From Salvator merianae (Eukaryota > Chordata > Lepidosauria > Squamata > Teiidae), in assembly GCA_003586115.2 (NCBI GenBank), contig QVOM02000034.1, positions 18,969,919 through 19,033,918 on the forward strand: 64,000 nt of DNA, in the 5' to 3' direction. Positions 22,789 through 34,676 of this stretch are shown piece by piece. A program made the position numbers and the translations under genes. The notes below the pieces were generated by a model. That model saw only the letters and a program-made list of their open reading frames with translations. It made no database searches and was not told where the DNA came from. The number at the start of each line of letters is the position of its first letter. Within the stretch, counting starts at the first letter, position 1.

Positions 22789-22973
22789 CAGTGGTGGCCC
22801 ATGGCTTTAAGGGCGAGTGTTCGTAACTGGCAGGAAGTAGGCGATTGCTGTTCTTGAGGCCTCCAGGCCTCCCTACTGTCACAGCTGCGACAGTACAGAG
22901 GTCCCTGTGAACAATGATCGCCCACTTCCTGCCGGTTACGAACACTCGCCCTTAAAGCCACGGGCCACTGCTG
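22789..22973. mobile_element. hAT-type palindromic MITE with perfect 8-bp target duplication
   Basis: A 185-bp element with ends CAGTGGTGGCCCATGG and the inverted CCACGGGCCACTGCTG. The long arms share GCTTTAAGGGCGAGTGTTCG / CGAACACTCGCCCTTAAAGC. CTGTGAAT is duplicated on both sides (22781-22788, 22974-22981). An 8-bp duplication and CAGTG ends fit the hAT superfamily. No transposase. Confidence 0.88.
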
Positions 22974-23536
22974 CTGTGAATACATGTTTTCTTTCTAACA
23001 CCTCTAATGTTGTTTTATTAAAAAAAAAAAAAAAAGGTAATGCCTGATTCATAACTGACTTTGATACCTCATTTGCAAAAGACAAAACTTTTTTTTTTCA
23101 TCTGGTTTTACAAATGCTCCCTCATTAGAAGTGATAATATTTTCAGGTATTTGGAATGCAGGTTCCAAGGTGGAGTGTTTGATCTTTCATAGAAAAAGCC
23201 AAAACGGACTTTGTAATTTAAAAGCAATCCATTATCCTAAACCACTCAGTATTTTATTTATATTCTCCTGTTATTTAAAAATAAATTGGAAAGACAAAAT
23301 GCTCCTTCCTTTTTTGCGTTTTGAAAAATTCTGGGATTTTATTTCCTGCATACAAATCCCTGCAAACTCAGGTTGTTTTGGTCAAGGTTTTTGTTTTGTT
23401 TTGTGGTCTGGGGGGTACCTTGAAAACAAGCCAAATATGGGATTTTTTTTTTTTAAGCTTGGTACTCTGCTCATCTTGAGGTGCAAAATAGTGACGGGTG
23501 CATTCATTTTAAGAAAAGATCAGGGTACTTTTGAAT

Positions 23537-23880
23537 CATAGAATCCTAGAGTTGAAAGGGACCTCCAGGGTTATCGAGTCCAACCCCCTGCTCAATGCAG
23601 GATTCACTAAACCATTCCAGACAGATGTCTGTCCAGCCTCTCCTTGAAGACCTCCAGTGAAGGAGAGCCCACCATCTCCTGTGGCAACCTATTCCACTGA
23701 CTGATCACCCATACTGTCAGAAAGATTTTTCTAATATTTAGTCCATATCTACTCCCTTGAAGTTTCATCCTGTTGTTTATAGTCCTTCCTTCTTGTGTAA
23801 GTGAGAACAGGGCCAGTCCCTCTGCACTGTGACAACCCTTCAGATACTTGAAAACAGCATATGTTTAATCCAGCATATGT
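23537..23880 (-). mobile_element. CR1 LINE, 5'-truncated 3' end
   Basis: The plus strand shows AATCATAGAATCCTAGAGTT, GGGACCTCCAGGGTTATCGA and CAACCCCCTGCTCAATGCAG, the exact inverse of the CR1 3' end known from birds and reptiles. The same family is at 32448. Confidence 0.92.
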
Positions 23881-25664
23881 TTAATATGTTTGATCAATAC
23901 TATGAAACAGGTTTTTTAAACAGTTATTTTCAAGTGAAAATAAGTTCATAACTTCTCCCCAATCATTTTGCTTCAGTAATTGGAGGGTGTCAGACAGGGG
24001 AAACTTTTTTAGTTATTTATATAATAGCTAGCCGTCCTTGCTTCTGTAAATAATTCAGCTATCATGTCAGTAGATCCTGCTCTACGTCCTGCTAAGTTCT
24101 GGCCTTCTTTGTCACCTGTATTTGGTGGAGAAGCCTTTGATACTAAGCTTCAAAAACAAGAAATTGACCATTGAGGTACCACAAGACTAAAAACAAACTT
24201 ACGGCAACACAGTATCTACCTGCTCATGAATTATATGAAATCTAAAAGCCTGCATGTGCATACTGCAATCCTGTACATCCCCTTGCAAAGTACAATTGTG
24301 CTCATACTGCATGTCCTTAACTTGTTGTAGTCCCTTAGGGTGTTTGTATTCTGTTTGTGCATAAGAGAAAAATAAGAAACAATTTATTGTTTTGACCCTT
24401 GATTATTAAAAAAAATACAGAACAGAACAGTTTGTAATGCAGCATCTATTAAGCCCATGAAACAAGCAAAATTAAGCAAGTCCATCACTGAGGGGTTGCT
24501 GGTATTGAACAATGTGTTCAATAATTTGGGAATGAGCCCCTTTTGGACTACACTTCCCATGAACCTTATAAACTGTGGCTACAAACTCTGAGAGCTGTCG
24601 TCCAAAGAAAGAACTTTTTCCAAGCTCTTCCTGCTAGACAAAAAATTCCATGGGCCATCCAATATCCATTTGTTGCCAATTCCCAAACCCCAAGGTAAAC
24701 GCAGAGCTGTATTGAAGAAACTCTAAATTTCGCAGAAAACAAAGATAAGAAAGAAAGACACAAAAGTACTTTTTGGCCAAAAAGGACCAATACCTCTCTC
24801 ACAGAGATAAGTGTGTTTTTTTTTCTTTTTCTCCATTCTCAGGGTCTCCCAAAGTCTGTAGACTTTTCCAATCCTCATAATCAGCAGAGTCAGCTGAGTC
24901 ATCCCCAGATCCCCTCTCCTGACCATCTTCATGCTCAATTCTTGGGTTCCTCCCTCACCCCCATTTGGGGGTGCAGGAGGAACTCAGGATTGTAAGACAA
25001 CCTGCTTTTGCCTTTCCTCTTTAAAGGTTGCTCGTCTGATTTTGGACTCTAGTTCTGAATTTCTTTGGCCAGTACAGCCAAAGCAGTTACAGACCAAGAA
25101 GAGGGCTAGATTTTCTCCTCTAACGCTTCAGATGTGTGAGCAGGTGCCCTTCAAAGTGACAAGCTTTTCCTTCTAGCCTCTCGCATCTACTAGCCTAGCT
25201 TGTACTCTCTTTCACATTAACCTCTGACCTGGCACGCCCAACCTTTGCATCATCTGAAGTTGCACAATCTCTGCTTTATCTGGCCAAATGATGCTCTTTG
25301 CCCCATAGAATGCACGACAGACGTCACCAGGCGATCGACAAGTCCTGTCTGTTGCCTCTGGGACACTGTGACCAAAATGCCTTCTACTGCGTAAAAAAAT
25401 TCCAGTGCAGCAGTGAAGTTGAAGCAGCAGATTTGTGCAGGAAATCCTAGGAAGGACCAGTCCTCACTGACCAATTGTTTTTCTGCATGAAAGAAAAGGC
25501 ATATAGTATTTCCCTTGAGTACAGGATCGGCTATATGCCTTGTAAAGTTACTTAAATATGTATTCATGCTCCACATACTTGGGAAGTATATCGTATGCAA
25601 AGTTCTAGGCATTTCTGCAGTTTCCAAAGCCTCTAAAGTGTTCAGGAAAATCATGACAAGGACA
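23881..25664. other. Intergenic, no gene recognised
   Basis: Unique-looking sequence. A short ACTACACTTCCCATGA piece (around 24546) belongs to the CCAGATGT palindrome family. A 134-codon open frame on the minus strand at 25250-25654 has no recognisable domain and is probably chance. Confidence 0.45.
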
Positions 25665-25740
25665 TCCCTGTTGCTTTAACTTACCTGTTTCCTCAAGAGC
25701 AGGCAGATACAGGTGAATGACAGTTCACATGGGGAGGCAG
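25665..25740 (-). repeat. Unnamed short repeat, inverted copy
   Basis: Reverse complement contains CTGCCTGCTCTTGAGGAAAC and AGGTAAGTTAAAG, matching the two plus-strand copies at 26116 and 26700. Family unknown to me. Confidence 0.6.
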
Positions 25741-25804
25741 GTAGAGGAGCAAAGAGATGGTCGGGGAAACTGTAGTTCCTTACAGCAAGCAAGGTGCCAA
25801 ACCA

Positions 25805-26046
25805 CTGTAGAGGAGGAGGAGGAGTTGGGTTTTGTACCCCGCTTTTCTCATCCTAAGGGGACTCAAAGCGGCTGACAAAGCTTCTATTCCTCTCCCCACA
25901 AAAGACACCTTGCAAGGTAGATGGAGCTCTGAGAACTCAGAACAGAGCTGTGACAAGCCCACGGTCACCCAGCTGGCTTCATGCAAAGTGCAGACTCGAA
26001 CCAGAAGAGTTCCAAGTAAGAGCCTGACACGCTAACCACAAAGCCA
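25805..26046 (-). mobile_element. MIR/CORE-type tRNA-derived SINE (near full length)
   Basis: Minus strand: a tRNA-like head with TGTGGTTAGCGTGTCAGGCT and box B CTGGTTCGAGTCTGC, a core with CTGGGTGACCGTGGGCTTGT, then TTTGAGTCCCCTTAGGATGA and a GAAAAGCGGGGTACAAAACC tail ending in CTC repeats. This is a well-preserved copy of a common squamate SINE. Confidence 0.82.
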
Positions 26047-26115
26047 AACTGGATGTAGATAAAATCCCACTTGTTCTTAGGGGCAGCTTCCACAACCACT
26101 GCCTTGGCACCTGAC

Positions 26116-26180
26116 CCACCTAACCACATGAGTTGTCCATCCCTTTTACATTACTTACATGGGTAAGTTAAAACTACAGG
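26116..26180 (+). repeat. Unnamed short repeat, copy 1
   Basis: Shares CCACATGAGTTGTCCATC and GGGTAAGTTAAAA with 26700-26775; an inverted relative is at 25665. Confidence 0.6.
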
Positions 26181-26699
26181 TGTTTTCTGTTCCAATCCTG
26201 CTGGAGGTATAGGTGTCAACTCATGTAAGCCTCAATTTTTTCAGTAGGTGTGTTTTAGAGATAAGAATGCTTGCTACATGGGAAGGAATGAGATCTCCTT
26301 TTGAGCTAGGAGTTCCTCCATGCAGTTTGCCTTCTGCTGGTACCTTCATTCAGTTGCACCCTAATTCCCACACTCCTGTTCCTTTCCCAGCTGCCTGTCT
26401 CCAAGGCTGTTGTCACAGTTGTTCAGAACAAGGGTGGAGGAAGAGGAGGGGAGGGATTAAATGAAAGTATTGGGAAAAAATGAGCTGCATAGATGAACTG
26501 CCAGCTCAAGAGTAGGCCTTATTCTATCCAGTGATGTTCCCTTAGAAGGACATTCATGCACATATAAGAAAGCATTTTCCCTGCCTGTGGAGTTCTTACC
26601 TATGTTTTTTGATAATGTGTTTAAAAGATGGCTTTATGCAATCACAAGAAACTGATACTTTAAAAAAAATTGCTTTCTGATTAGAAAATTGCTGACCCA

Positions 26700-26775
26700 C
26701 ATACCCACATGAGTTGTCCATCACTTCTACATGCCTGCTCTTAAGGAGATGGGTAAGTTAAAAGTATAGGGTTTT
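26700..26775 (+). repeat. Unnamed short repeat, copy 2
   Basis: CCACATGAGTTGTCCATCAC, CCTGCTCTTAAGGAGATGGG and TAAGTTAAAAGTATAGGG. This is the most complete of the three copies within 1.1 kb. Confidence 0.6.
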
Positions 26776-27280
26776 TAAAGTGAAATAAGATACCAAGGGC
26801 ATCTAGAGAGATTTAATAAATGTTGAACAAACAGTAGAAAGCAGGGTACTGGCTGGGGCTACCAAGAAACAAGGAAGGAGGTCTCAAGGTTGAGGGTCCC
26901 TCAGTATTATGGAAGAAGAAAAAAATATTTTGGGAGAATCGAATCTGTGGGGGAGCACAGCTATTCCCAAAACAATCCAATGAGGCCCAAACATAGAATG
27001 TTATCTGTAGTGAGGAAGAGAAGCCAGGAAAGGAAATCAGGAAGATGCCCAACTTAGAACCTGAAAAAGAAGTATTCCATAGAGCAACAATTGCATCCAG
27101 GTCCCTTGTATCAAATGATAGAAATATTATCAATGCAAATGGTATCAGTTTGGAATGGAAAACATCAACAAAAATATATCTGAAACTCCAAATTCACCTA
27201 ATGACCTGTGAGAAGTCTTGACTCTCATTTGTACACTGCAAGTATGACTCTTTTGTTTGCATATTTATTTGTTGTTGTTG

Positions 27281-27335
27281 TTTGCATTTTTATCCCACCC
27301 TATACCTGAAGGTCTCAGGGTGGATTACAACAATA
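27281..27335 (-). repeat. LINE/SINE 3' tail, inverted
   Basis: Inverse of the GTAACC..CCTTCAGGTATAGGG..ATAAAAATGCAAA tail found at 6104, 13486 and 30992. Confidence 0.6.
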
Positions 27336-27529
27336 AAAACAGAATGTAAAATACACATACTAAAACAGACAGATGATCTGAAGACTGCAAGATACTTTCA
27401 ACAACACAAGGCTATATAAATACTAATTTAATTTCTAAAGCATTGAATCCAATTTTTTGTCAGAAAAATGGCATGTTGCATATTCATATCATTCCAAACC
27501 CGATGATATTTTAGAATATTTTTAAATCC

Positions 27530-28670
27530 ATGTTTAGAAGTTTACAGAGGAACTAGAGATCAAATTGCCAACAATTGCTGGATTGCAGAAAAAGTAAGGG
27601 AGTTCCATAAAAACATCTACCTCTGCTTCATTGACTTTGCTAAAGTCTTTGATTGTGTGGATCACAAGAAATAGTGGCAAGTTCTTAAAGAGATGGGAGT
27701 AACAGACCACCTTACCTGAGGAACCTGTATGCAGGTCAAGAAGCAACAGTTAGAACTGAACATAAAAGATAACTGATTGGTTCAAGTTTGGGAAAGTAGT
27801 AAGACAAAGCTGTATATTGTAACCACAGATGCAGAGTACATCGTGCAAAATGCCAGGCTAGATTAATCAAAAGCTAGAATTAAGATTGCCGTGAGAAATA
27901 TTGGCAACCTCAGATATGCAGATGATACCATTCTGATGGCAGAAAGTGAAGAAGAATTAAGAAGCCTCTTGATGAGGGTGAAAGAGGAGGGTGCAAAAGC
28001 TGGCTTGGAGCTCAGCATTTTAAAAACAAAGCCTAAGATCATAGCTTCTGGTCCCACTGACAACTGGGGTGGGGGAAGGAGAAATGGAAGCAGTATCAGA
28101 TTATATTTTCTTAGTCTCAAAGATCATTGCAAACAGTATCTGCAGCCATGAAATTAAAAGACGCTTGCTCCTTGGGAGGAAATCTACAGTAAACCTGGAC
28201 AGCATACTAAAAAGCAGAGGCATCACCTTGCTGACAAAGTTTTCCCAGTACCAATGGATGGCTGTGGGAGTTGGAACATAAGGAATGCTGAGCGCCAAAG
28301 AATCAATGCTTTCAAACTGTGGTGCGCGACAAGACTTTTGAGTGTCCCTTGGACTGCAAGGAGATCAAATCAGTCAATATTAAAGAAACCAAACTGACTG
28401 TTCACTGGAAGGACAACTATTGAAGCTGAAGCTCAGTACTTTGGTCACATAAGGGGAAGACAGGACACATTGGAAAAAATCCTAATGCTGGGAAAAACTG
28501 AAGGCAAAAAGAGAAGGGACTGGCAGAAGATGAGATGGACAGATAGTGTCATGGAAGCAACAAACACGAGCTTGGCCAAACTTCAGAGTCAGTGAAGGAC
28601 AGAGGGCCCTGGTGTGCTGTGGTCTATGGGATCACAACGAATCAGATATGACCGAACAAGTGAACAATAT
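27530..28670 (+). mobile_element. BovB (RTE) LINE, 5'-truncated, broken RT
   Basis: In broken frames it reads FAKVFDCVDHKK, then NIGNLRYADDTILMAESEEE and LRSLLMRVKEEGAKAGLELS, then HEIKRRLLLGRKSTVNLDSI with LKSRGITLLTKFSQ, the typical BovB reverse transcriptase order with the YADD catalytic motif intact. Stops and frameshifts (for example near 28060 and 28260) make it inactive. It ends at the BovB 3' end GGTCTATGGGATCACAACGA about 28670. Confidence 0.92.
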
Positions 28671-29837
28671 ACAACAATATACCTAAAAGTTTACATCCTG
28701 TTTTGTTATATACTAAAGTGGTTAAAACATGATTTTATACACCACTACATTATAAATTTAATTTTTAGAACAGGAACTGTTTATACCTGCACATGTTTCT
28801 CTGTCAGCATATGTGCTAAAACAAAATCAGTCTTTAAAAGGAAATATAACAAAAAGCTTTGTTGTGAAAATCAAGCTATCTTGTCAGTCAAGCTGTTTAC
28901 AATCTTAGAATTATACATATTTTTCTGCAGCATCTGGAAATAAAACATGGTTGATAATACTGTTGAGTTGAAAGAAATAAGTCAGTGATCAGAATTTTTG
29001 GTATCTCTGTATGTAGCAATAGTGAATTCAGTATTTGACACCTAACATTTCTATTAAGATATTTGCCACCAACAGCACATGCCTATATATTCTTATCTGA
29101 AAGTGAATTCCGCTGTGATCAAGGTGATTTTCTACTAAGGGCACAGATACAACATTGGATCTACCAATATAAAATATCAGATTTTTCTGGTATGGCTGTG
29201 TTATGGCCACTGGCCGTCTCCAGCCAAAGCATGAATGCCCTGCCATTGTACCACTGCAACCAAAAGTAGCAGCATCTTTGGTGAAATCTGAAACTCCACC
29301 TTTCCTGTGTGTCTGCTATGCTTTCCAGCAGCCATCACTGTGACAGATATGAGTGGCACCAGAAAAGGCACTCACTGGAGCATGTGGATGGCAATAACGC
29401 TAGAAATCTAGCTCCAGTGCTAGAGAGATTTGCCCCATCTTGTTCTCATTTCACTGCTGTATAAACATGACTTTTGTGTGCTGTTTGAAATCATTCATGT
29501 TAAAGGGAGTACTGCTGTCATAGGAATACTGATAGCAACCTCTCCGCATACTTTCTGTTGCAAAGTTTTTTCCTGTTTCAAAATATTTAGAGCATTTTAT
29601 GTGAAGGGAAATATTTTTAGTAGTTTATAAGGAATTTTCTTTCCTAGAAGGGTGAGGCATAAATTTAATGAATATGTAAATAAATCAAGATGCCACTATT
29701 CATTTAAAAATATCTGGGTGGTTACTAACAATAATAAAGTATCACCACAATAAAAAATAGTATAAACTCTCTATTAAAAACATGGGGGGCAGGGGAAAGT
29801 CTGCTTGAACAAACCAGGCATGAATATACTTCACAAA
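28671..29837. other. Intergenic, no gene recognised
   Basis: AT-rich DNA with short chance open frames. No repeat or gene family recognised. Confidence 0.5.
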
Positions 29838-30057
29838 GGCCATGTTTACACCTACGTTTTAATCCAGCCTGAGTCCACTTTCAGAGTGGGAGAACCCATC
29901 AGCAAAATGACAGACTGTTTTCTTTCAGTATTTAACTCAGAAAATCCACCTTTGGGTTAGATAAAGTGGAAAGGAAATTACTAGTCACGTTGCTGATGGG
30001 TTCTCTAACTCTGAAAGTGGACTGAAACTAAATTAAAACATAGGTGTGAATGCAGCC
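29838..30057. mobile_element. Palindromic MITE, family C copy 1
   Basis: A 220-bp palindrome with GGCCATGTTTACACCTACGT at the left and ACATAGGTGTGAATGCAGCC at the right. Inner arms include CACTTTCAGAGTGGGAGAAC and the inverted GTTCTCTAACTCTGAAAGTG. AAA direct repeats flank it (29835-29837, 30058-30060). Confidence 0.8.
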
Positions 30058-30129
30058 AAAGTTTGCATGACTAGAAGCAGAAGTAAAATAAATCTATTAT
30101 TTTGTCATTGCAACACCAGTCTAATACTG

Positions 30130-30396
30130 CATATGCTTTATGGATTGGACAGATTCATGGAGGACAGGTGTATCAATGGTTTCTAGAATGGATGTCTAGG
30201 TGTTGCCTCCAGGGTGGAGACAGAGGCAGGGTGCTTCTAAAGGCCATTTGCAGGGAGTCAAGAGCAGGTGAAGGTTTTGCCTTTTTATTCTGCTTGGGAG
30301 TGTCCAGAAGCAATTGGTGGGCTGCTGTGTAAGACAGGATGCTGGACTAGATGGGCTGTGGCCTGATCCAGCAGGGCTCCTCTTATGTTCTTATGT
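30130..30396 (+). mobile_element. CR1/L3-type LINE 3' end
   Basis: Contains GACAGATTCATGGAGGACAG, AAGGCCATTTGCAGGGAGTC, CAGGATGCTGGACTAGATGG and GATCCAGCAGGGCTCCTCTT, ending in TTATGTTCTTATG. It matches the 3' ends of the longer copies at 51530 and 63680. Confidence 0.88.
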
Positions 30397-30777
30397 ACAG
30401 AAGTTTGAGGCCTGCCCTGAAAGCTGTCCGTTCTGGTAACGCTGAGTAAGGTGCGGCCATGGACTCCTGTGGTATAGGCAAAAGAGAGAAAAAACATTGG
30501 AGTATATGCCTCCAGCCTTTGATTCCCTAAGTCTTTCTGACCTACCCATTTGGATTAGCTTGCAGGCAGCTATGGTAGCTGGTGGCTTCTTTTTCGAGTG
30601 TCATCACAGCAGCTACTGGAAATCACCACCAGCCTACTAATTCCATGCTCTGTGTGATTGTTAATCATGTGCAGAAAAAACATCCCAGTAGAGCTAGAAT
30701 TTGGCAAAAAGTTGGCCAGATGGAATAACAGAGAGCCAGCAAGACTCCATGTATTTGATTTATATCTTGAGTCCCTT

Positions 30778-30795
30778 CCCCCCCCCCCCCCCCAG
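30778..30795 (+). repeat. Poly-C tract
   Basis: An uninterrupted run of about 17 C after TCCCTT. Length in such runs is often uncertain in assemblies. Confidence 0.9.
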
Positions 30796-30991
30796 AACAT
30801 CTTATATCTCCCCTCTGGCACCAACTTGGTTCACAGCTGTTTAGCTTCTCATACTAATGATTCTAGGTCTCTCTCTCCTGCAGAGACAAGCCCTGTTCCT
30901 TGCTGCCCACATCTTCACAACCAGATCTAATTGAGTGAATTAGTGAATGGAGTGATTGTTTTTAGTGTGTTCATCTCACATGTTTTTTATG

Positions 30992-31050
30992 GTTGTAACC
31001 TGAGACCTTCAGGTATAGGGCAGAATAAAAATGCAAATAAATAAATAAAT
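30992..31050 (+). repeat. LINE/SINE 3' tail with AAAT repeats
   Basis: Third plus-strand copy of the GTTGTAACC..CCTTCAGGTATAGGGCAG tail. Confidence 0.6.
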
Positions 31051-31549
31051 AGCATATTTGATGAAACAGAGCATGTGTGTCCAGAGCCTGTGGACTGGAA
31101 AAGTCTGCTCATGCTAGCAGTGAAAGCTAACAGCCCTGGTGCTGCACAAGAGTTGTGGTTTTGTGCTAGGGTAGCCATAGAATGATACTCCTGTCCCCCA
31201 AACAATTAAAATGGAAAAAAAAGAATGTGCTCTGTGTATAAAACTCCATTTGTTTCTACAGCTGTGAATTACCCAGACCTCTTTGGACAAGCCTATGCAG
31301 CCTAAGCAATTATTTTTGGGTTCCCCTGCTGTGCCATTTTTTAATTTTTCAGTACTCATTTACTCCCTGAAGCTACTGTCATCATTTCAGTTAATTTCCT
31401 TATTCCAGATTTTTGTCAGAGTTCAAAAGATTTATACCCACACGCATACCCAAAAGTAGACATGAGTTTTAGATTAATGGCAAAAATAATGAAAATTATG
31501 ATGCATTATTACTTATGCAGTTATCACTGTTTACCATCATTGTATGCTG

Positions 31550-31685
31550 GAGGGCAAATGTGTGGTTCCTCAGATGTTGCTGAACAATAACACCCATTAT
31601 TCCTTGCCCTTGGTTCTGCTAGCTGGGGCTGGGTGAATCTGCAGTTCTAAACATCTTTAGTGTTGCACATTATCCTAGTCAATCC
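31550..31685. mobile_element. Decayed palindromic CCAGATGT-type element
   Basis: GGAGGGCAAATGTGTGGTTC, CAGATGTTGCTGAACAATAA, TAGCTGGGGCTGGGTGAATC and AGTTCTAAACATCTTTAG follow the order of a common reptile palindromic repeat, with many mutations. Confidence 0.4.
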
Positions 31686-31833
31686 TGTTCAAACAGCGCT
31701 CTGTGCATTTCACCAGGAATTACCAAAATGTTGAGGTCCACAGAAGAATTTTGAGAGCATGGTATGAGTATTTTCTTGGCTGCTTCTTTCTTTCTCTGTA
31801 TACCTTTCAAGGAGGAGATCTATGTGGCTTTAA

Positions 31834-31994
31834 GGGACTGTAGCTCAGTGGCAGAACATCTGCTTAGAATTCAGAAGGTTCCTGGTTTAATTCCCAGCAT
31901 CCTACTGAAAGAAGGCAATGGCAAATCACATCTATATGCTTGCCAAGAAAACTCAAAGGCATCTTTACCTGACACTTTTAGGGGAGACGTCTGA
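31834..31994 (+). mobile_element. tRNA-derived SINE
   Basis: A tRNA-like head GGGACTGTAGCTCAGTGGCA plus TCCTGGTTTAATTCCCAGCA (box B-like), followed by AAGGCAATGGCAAATCACAT and TGCCAAGAAAACTCAAAGGC. It keeps recognisable A and B boxes but the stems are broken, so it is not called a tRNA gene. Confidence 0.75.
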
Positions 31995-32447
31995 CCACAA
32001 TTGTTACTACATTAGAAGAGAGAAAGAGGGGAAGAGAATTTAAAAGGCATGCAAATGGAGGGAGAAAATTTCAACTGGACTGCTGTGGTGTCATGTTGAC
32101 AACCCTTGCTTTAAAGAGTAACGTAAGTTTGGAAAGAGGAGAAGAGAGAGAAGGCCAGTTTCTGCTCCAACAACTTTACAATCTAAAGGCAGCATTCGCA
32201 CTTTATCATGTTTGTATAAAAGTTGGCCAATCTGCATTCACTATTCAAACTCCATTACACAAAAATGGCACATGTGTGCAAATAGACCCCAACATTTGCA
32301 TTTTGTTGAGGACTCTTGGGGTGAACTGCTTGATACCCAGAAATACAGGGACATTGGTTTGTCATGCAGTTTCAATAAGAGGCAGGATTACATGAAAGAG
32401 GTTTTTCAGCAGCATTTTTGCATAAGCATGACCGGACTGAAATTTTC

Positions 32448-32640
32448 ATAGAATCATAAAATCAAAGAGTTGGAAGGAACCTCCAGGGTCATTGAGTCCA
32501 ACCCCCTGCTCAATACAGGATTCACTAAACCATCCCAGACAGATGTCTGTCCAGCCTCTCCTTGAAGACCTTCAGTGTAGGAGAGCTTACCACCCCCCTG
32601 TGACAACCTATTCCATTGACTGATCGCCATCCAGAAGTGA
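32448..32640 (-). mobile_element. CR1 LINE, 5'-truncated 3' end
   Basis: Same inverted CR1 end as at 23537: ATAGAATCATAAAATCAAAG, GAACCTCCAGGGTCATTGAG, CAGACAGATGTCTGTCCAGC. Confidence 0.92.
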
Positions 32641-33018
32641 ACATCAAACATAAAGGAATGATAAAGAGGAACAAGAGAAGTAAGGGATGCTTTCCAACAA
32701 TGTTTAAATGAAACGCCCTTTGCCTTGAAAAAGCAACCATCCTCTGATTTCAGCAGGACTTAGGCACAAGCTGAAAACACTGGATTTCAAACAACGTAAG
32801 ATAAAGTTTGGATTGCAGCTTGAAAGCTCATCTACCTGCTTTTGCAGGAGTGTCCAGTCATTTTTGGCTAACAGAGAGTATGACTGAACGTAAGTATGAC
32901 TACCCTACACTTTCACATACATGCAATTACACAAAACAGCTGGGGAGGGGATGGTATCACTTTTAGGGGGTTATCATCCCCCAATCCTATTTATTGCATG
33001 ACTAGTCTGAAGCCCAGC

Positions 33019-33125
33019 CCTTCAGTGGCTCACTGATTAAGAGTACTAGGCTAGAATCCAGGAGTCACTGTTCAAATCCCCACTGTATCATGGAAGCACA
33101 TTAGGTCTTCCCAGCTCTGGGTGAA
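33019..33125 (+). mobile_element. tRNA-derived SINE head (MIR-like)
   Basis: GTGGCTCACTGATTAAGAGT (box A-like) and CTGTTCAAATCCCCACTG (box B-like), then a truncated body. Confidence 0.6.
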
Positions 33126-33135
33126 ATACCCTTGT

Positions 33136-33445
33136 GCGTGCCTTTAAGAAATGCCACTGGATTGGACCCATGGCCCATCTAATCCAGCAATCTGCTGTCA
33201 CAGTGACCAGTCAGGTGCACAGGAAAGTCACCACCAGGATATGAGCACACAGCTTTCTCTGCTTGCGGTCTCCCTGCAGATGGCCTTCAGAGGAATACCA
33301 CCTCCCACTACCCCCTCAGGAGTAATAGTTATTGATACCCCTGACTTCCACGAATTGCTCCAGACCTGCTTTTAAACCATCCAAGTCAACACGACATCCT
33401 ATGGGAGTGAATTCCAAAGTTTAACTATGAGTTGTATAAAAAATA
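33136..33445 (-). mobile_element. CR1/L3-type LINE 3' end
   Basis: The plus strand shows the inverse of the CR1/L3 end: TTGGACCCATGGCCCATCTA, ATCCAGCAATCTGCTGTCAC. The minus frame at 33400-33440 reads FFIQLIVKLWNSLP, the C-terminal block of the element's ORF. Confidence 0.78.
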
Positions 33446-34676
33446 TTACCTGTTTTCTGTCCTGATGCACCTTGGATTCAGTTTCAGTGGGGAACCTCTG
33501 GTTCTCAGGGAAGGCAATGGTTAAGGGAGTAAAACCTGACAGAAAATCTGGAATGGAGCCCCTAAGGCACTTGGATGAACCACAGTTCACCTTTTCAGCA
33601 GGTCCTACAGTTAAATCAGTGCCAAATATCGTGTTCGGATTCCTTTGGATCACGCTGGCAAGGCTGAGAAGGAAAACACTGATTCCTGGGAAACTCAAAG
33701 TTTCCATAACTTCATGCCCAGGCTCTTCACATTATTTTTCAAGGCAGAAGGATGCCAACTGTCTGAAGCCCAGAGGGGAGATTTTTATGCCCTTTACAAT
33801 GCTAGGTGCTGCTATATTCTTCTAGTGTACATTTTGCTGCTGCTGTTAGAATCACTGGGATGGTTGGATAGAATGGCCAGATGGTAAGGAAGATAGGAGT
33901 CCTATACTCTTATTAGTTGCATGAAAGAGGGAATTTCAGCAGATGCCACCTGCATGATTGGCATCTGCTGAAACTCCCCCTTCCATGGAACTAGTAAAAG
34001 CATCTACCTTTAGGACCAGGAAGAACATTTAAAAGAATAGATCAGGCATCCCTGTTTTGCAGGATTGTGTTAAAAGCCTGCAAAATCAGTCTCTACAGTT
34101 TTTATGTCCTTCAATGATCGATTTTATGTTCTAGCAGCTAGTGGCTAGCCATTTGTGTTTATTACCCACTGTTTTTCCACTTAAGCATTTTGTAACTTCC
34201 AGGTGGAGAACAGCAAGCAATGAAAACAAGAACAGTTTATGCATAAAAGAGTATAGAATAATTGCTGCTAAACCCAAACAATTAGGTGGCATGTTTCCCA
34301 CAGCAACCACTGGATTAGGCATAACAGAAGTAAAAATGGAGCTCAAGGAAGCAAACAGTCAGGTCATCTTTAGCATTCCATTGGCTGGGTTGGACAACAT
34401 CTCTCTGCCAGTTTGGACTATATTGTCTGTGTTGATCCTGGTATTAGCAATATAATGCCAAGTGGTTTTTGAGTGCTGCTGATTCTGCATTAGTGAAATC
34501 TTCCCTGAAAGTTGTGTTTCTTTGTTGACAGAGGATCATTTGAATCTTTAATACAGTCCAAGATGTAAGCTAGTGCATGCTGACATCTAGTGGTGAAGTT
34601 ACAAATCATGGTGCAAATAAGCCAATTATGTAAGTGGATATCAGACTAGTTCTCTAGCAAAACTAGAAGCAACCAA

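Noticed and set aside
23131..23541. 136-codon open frame on the plus strand
   Set aside because: No domain or conserved motif, AT-rich, and it runs into the CR1 element at 23537.
31834..31910. tRNA-like sequence with A and B boxes
   Set aside because: Stems do not pair and a SINE body follows directly, so it is a SINE head and not a tRNA gene.
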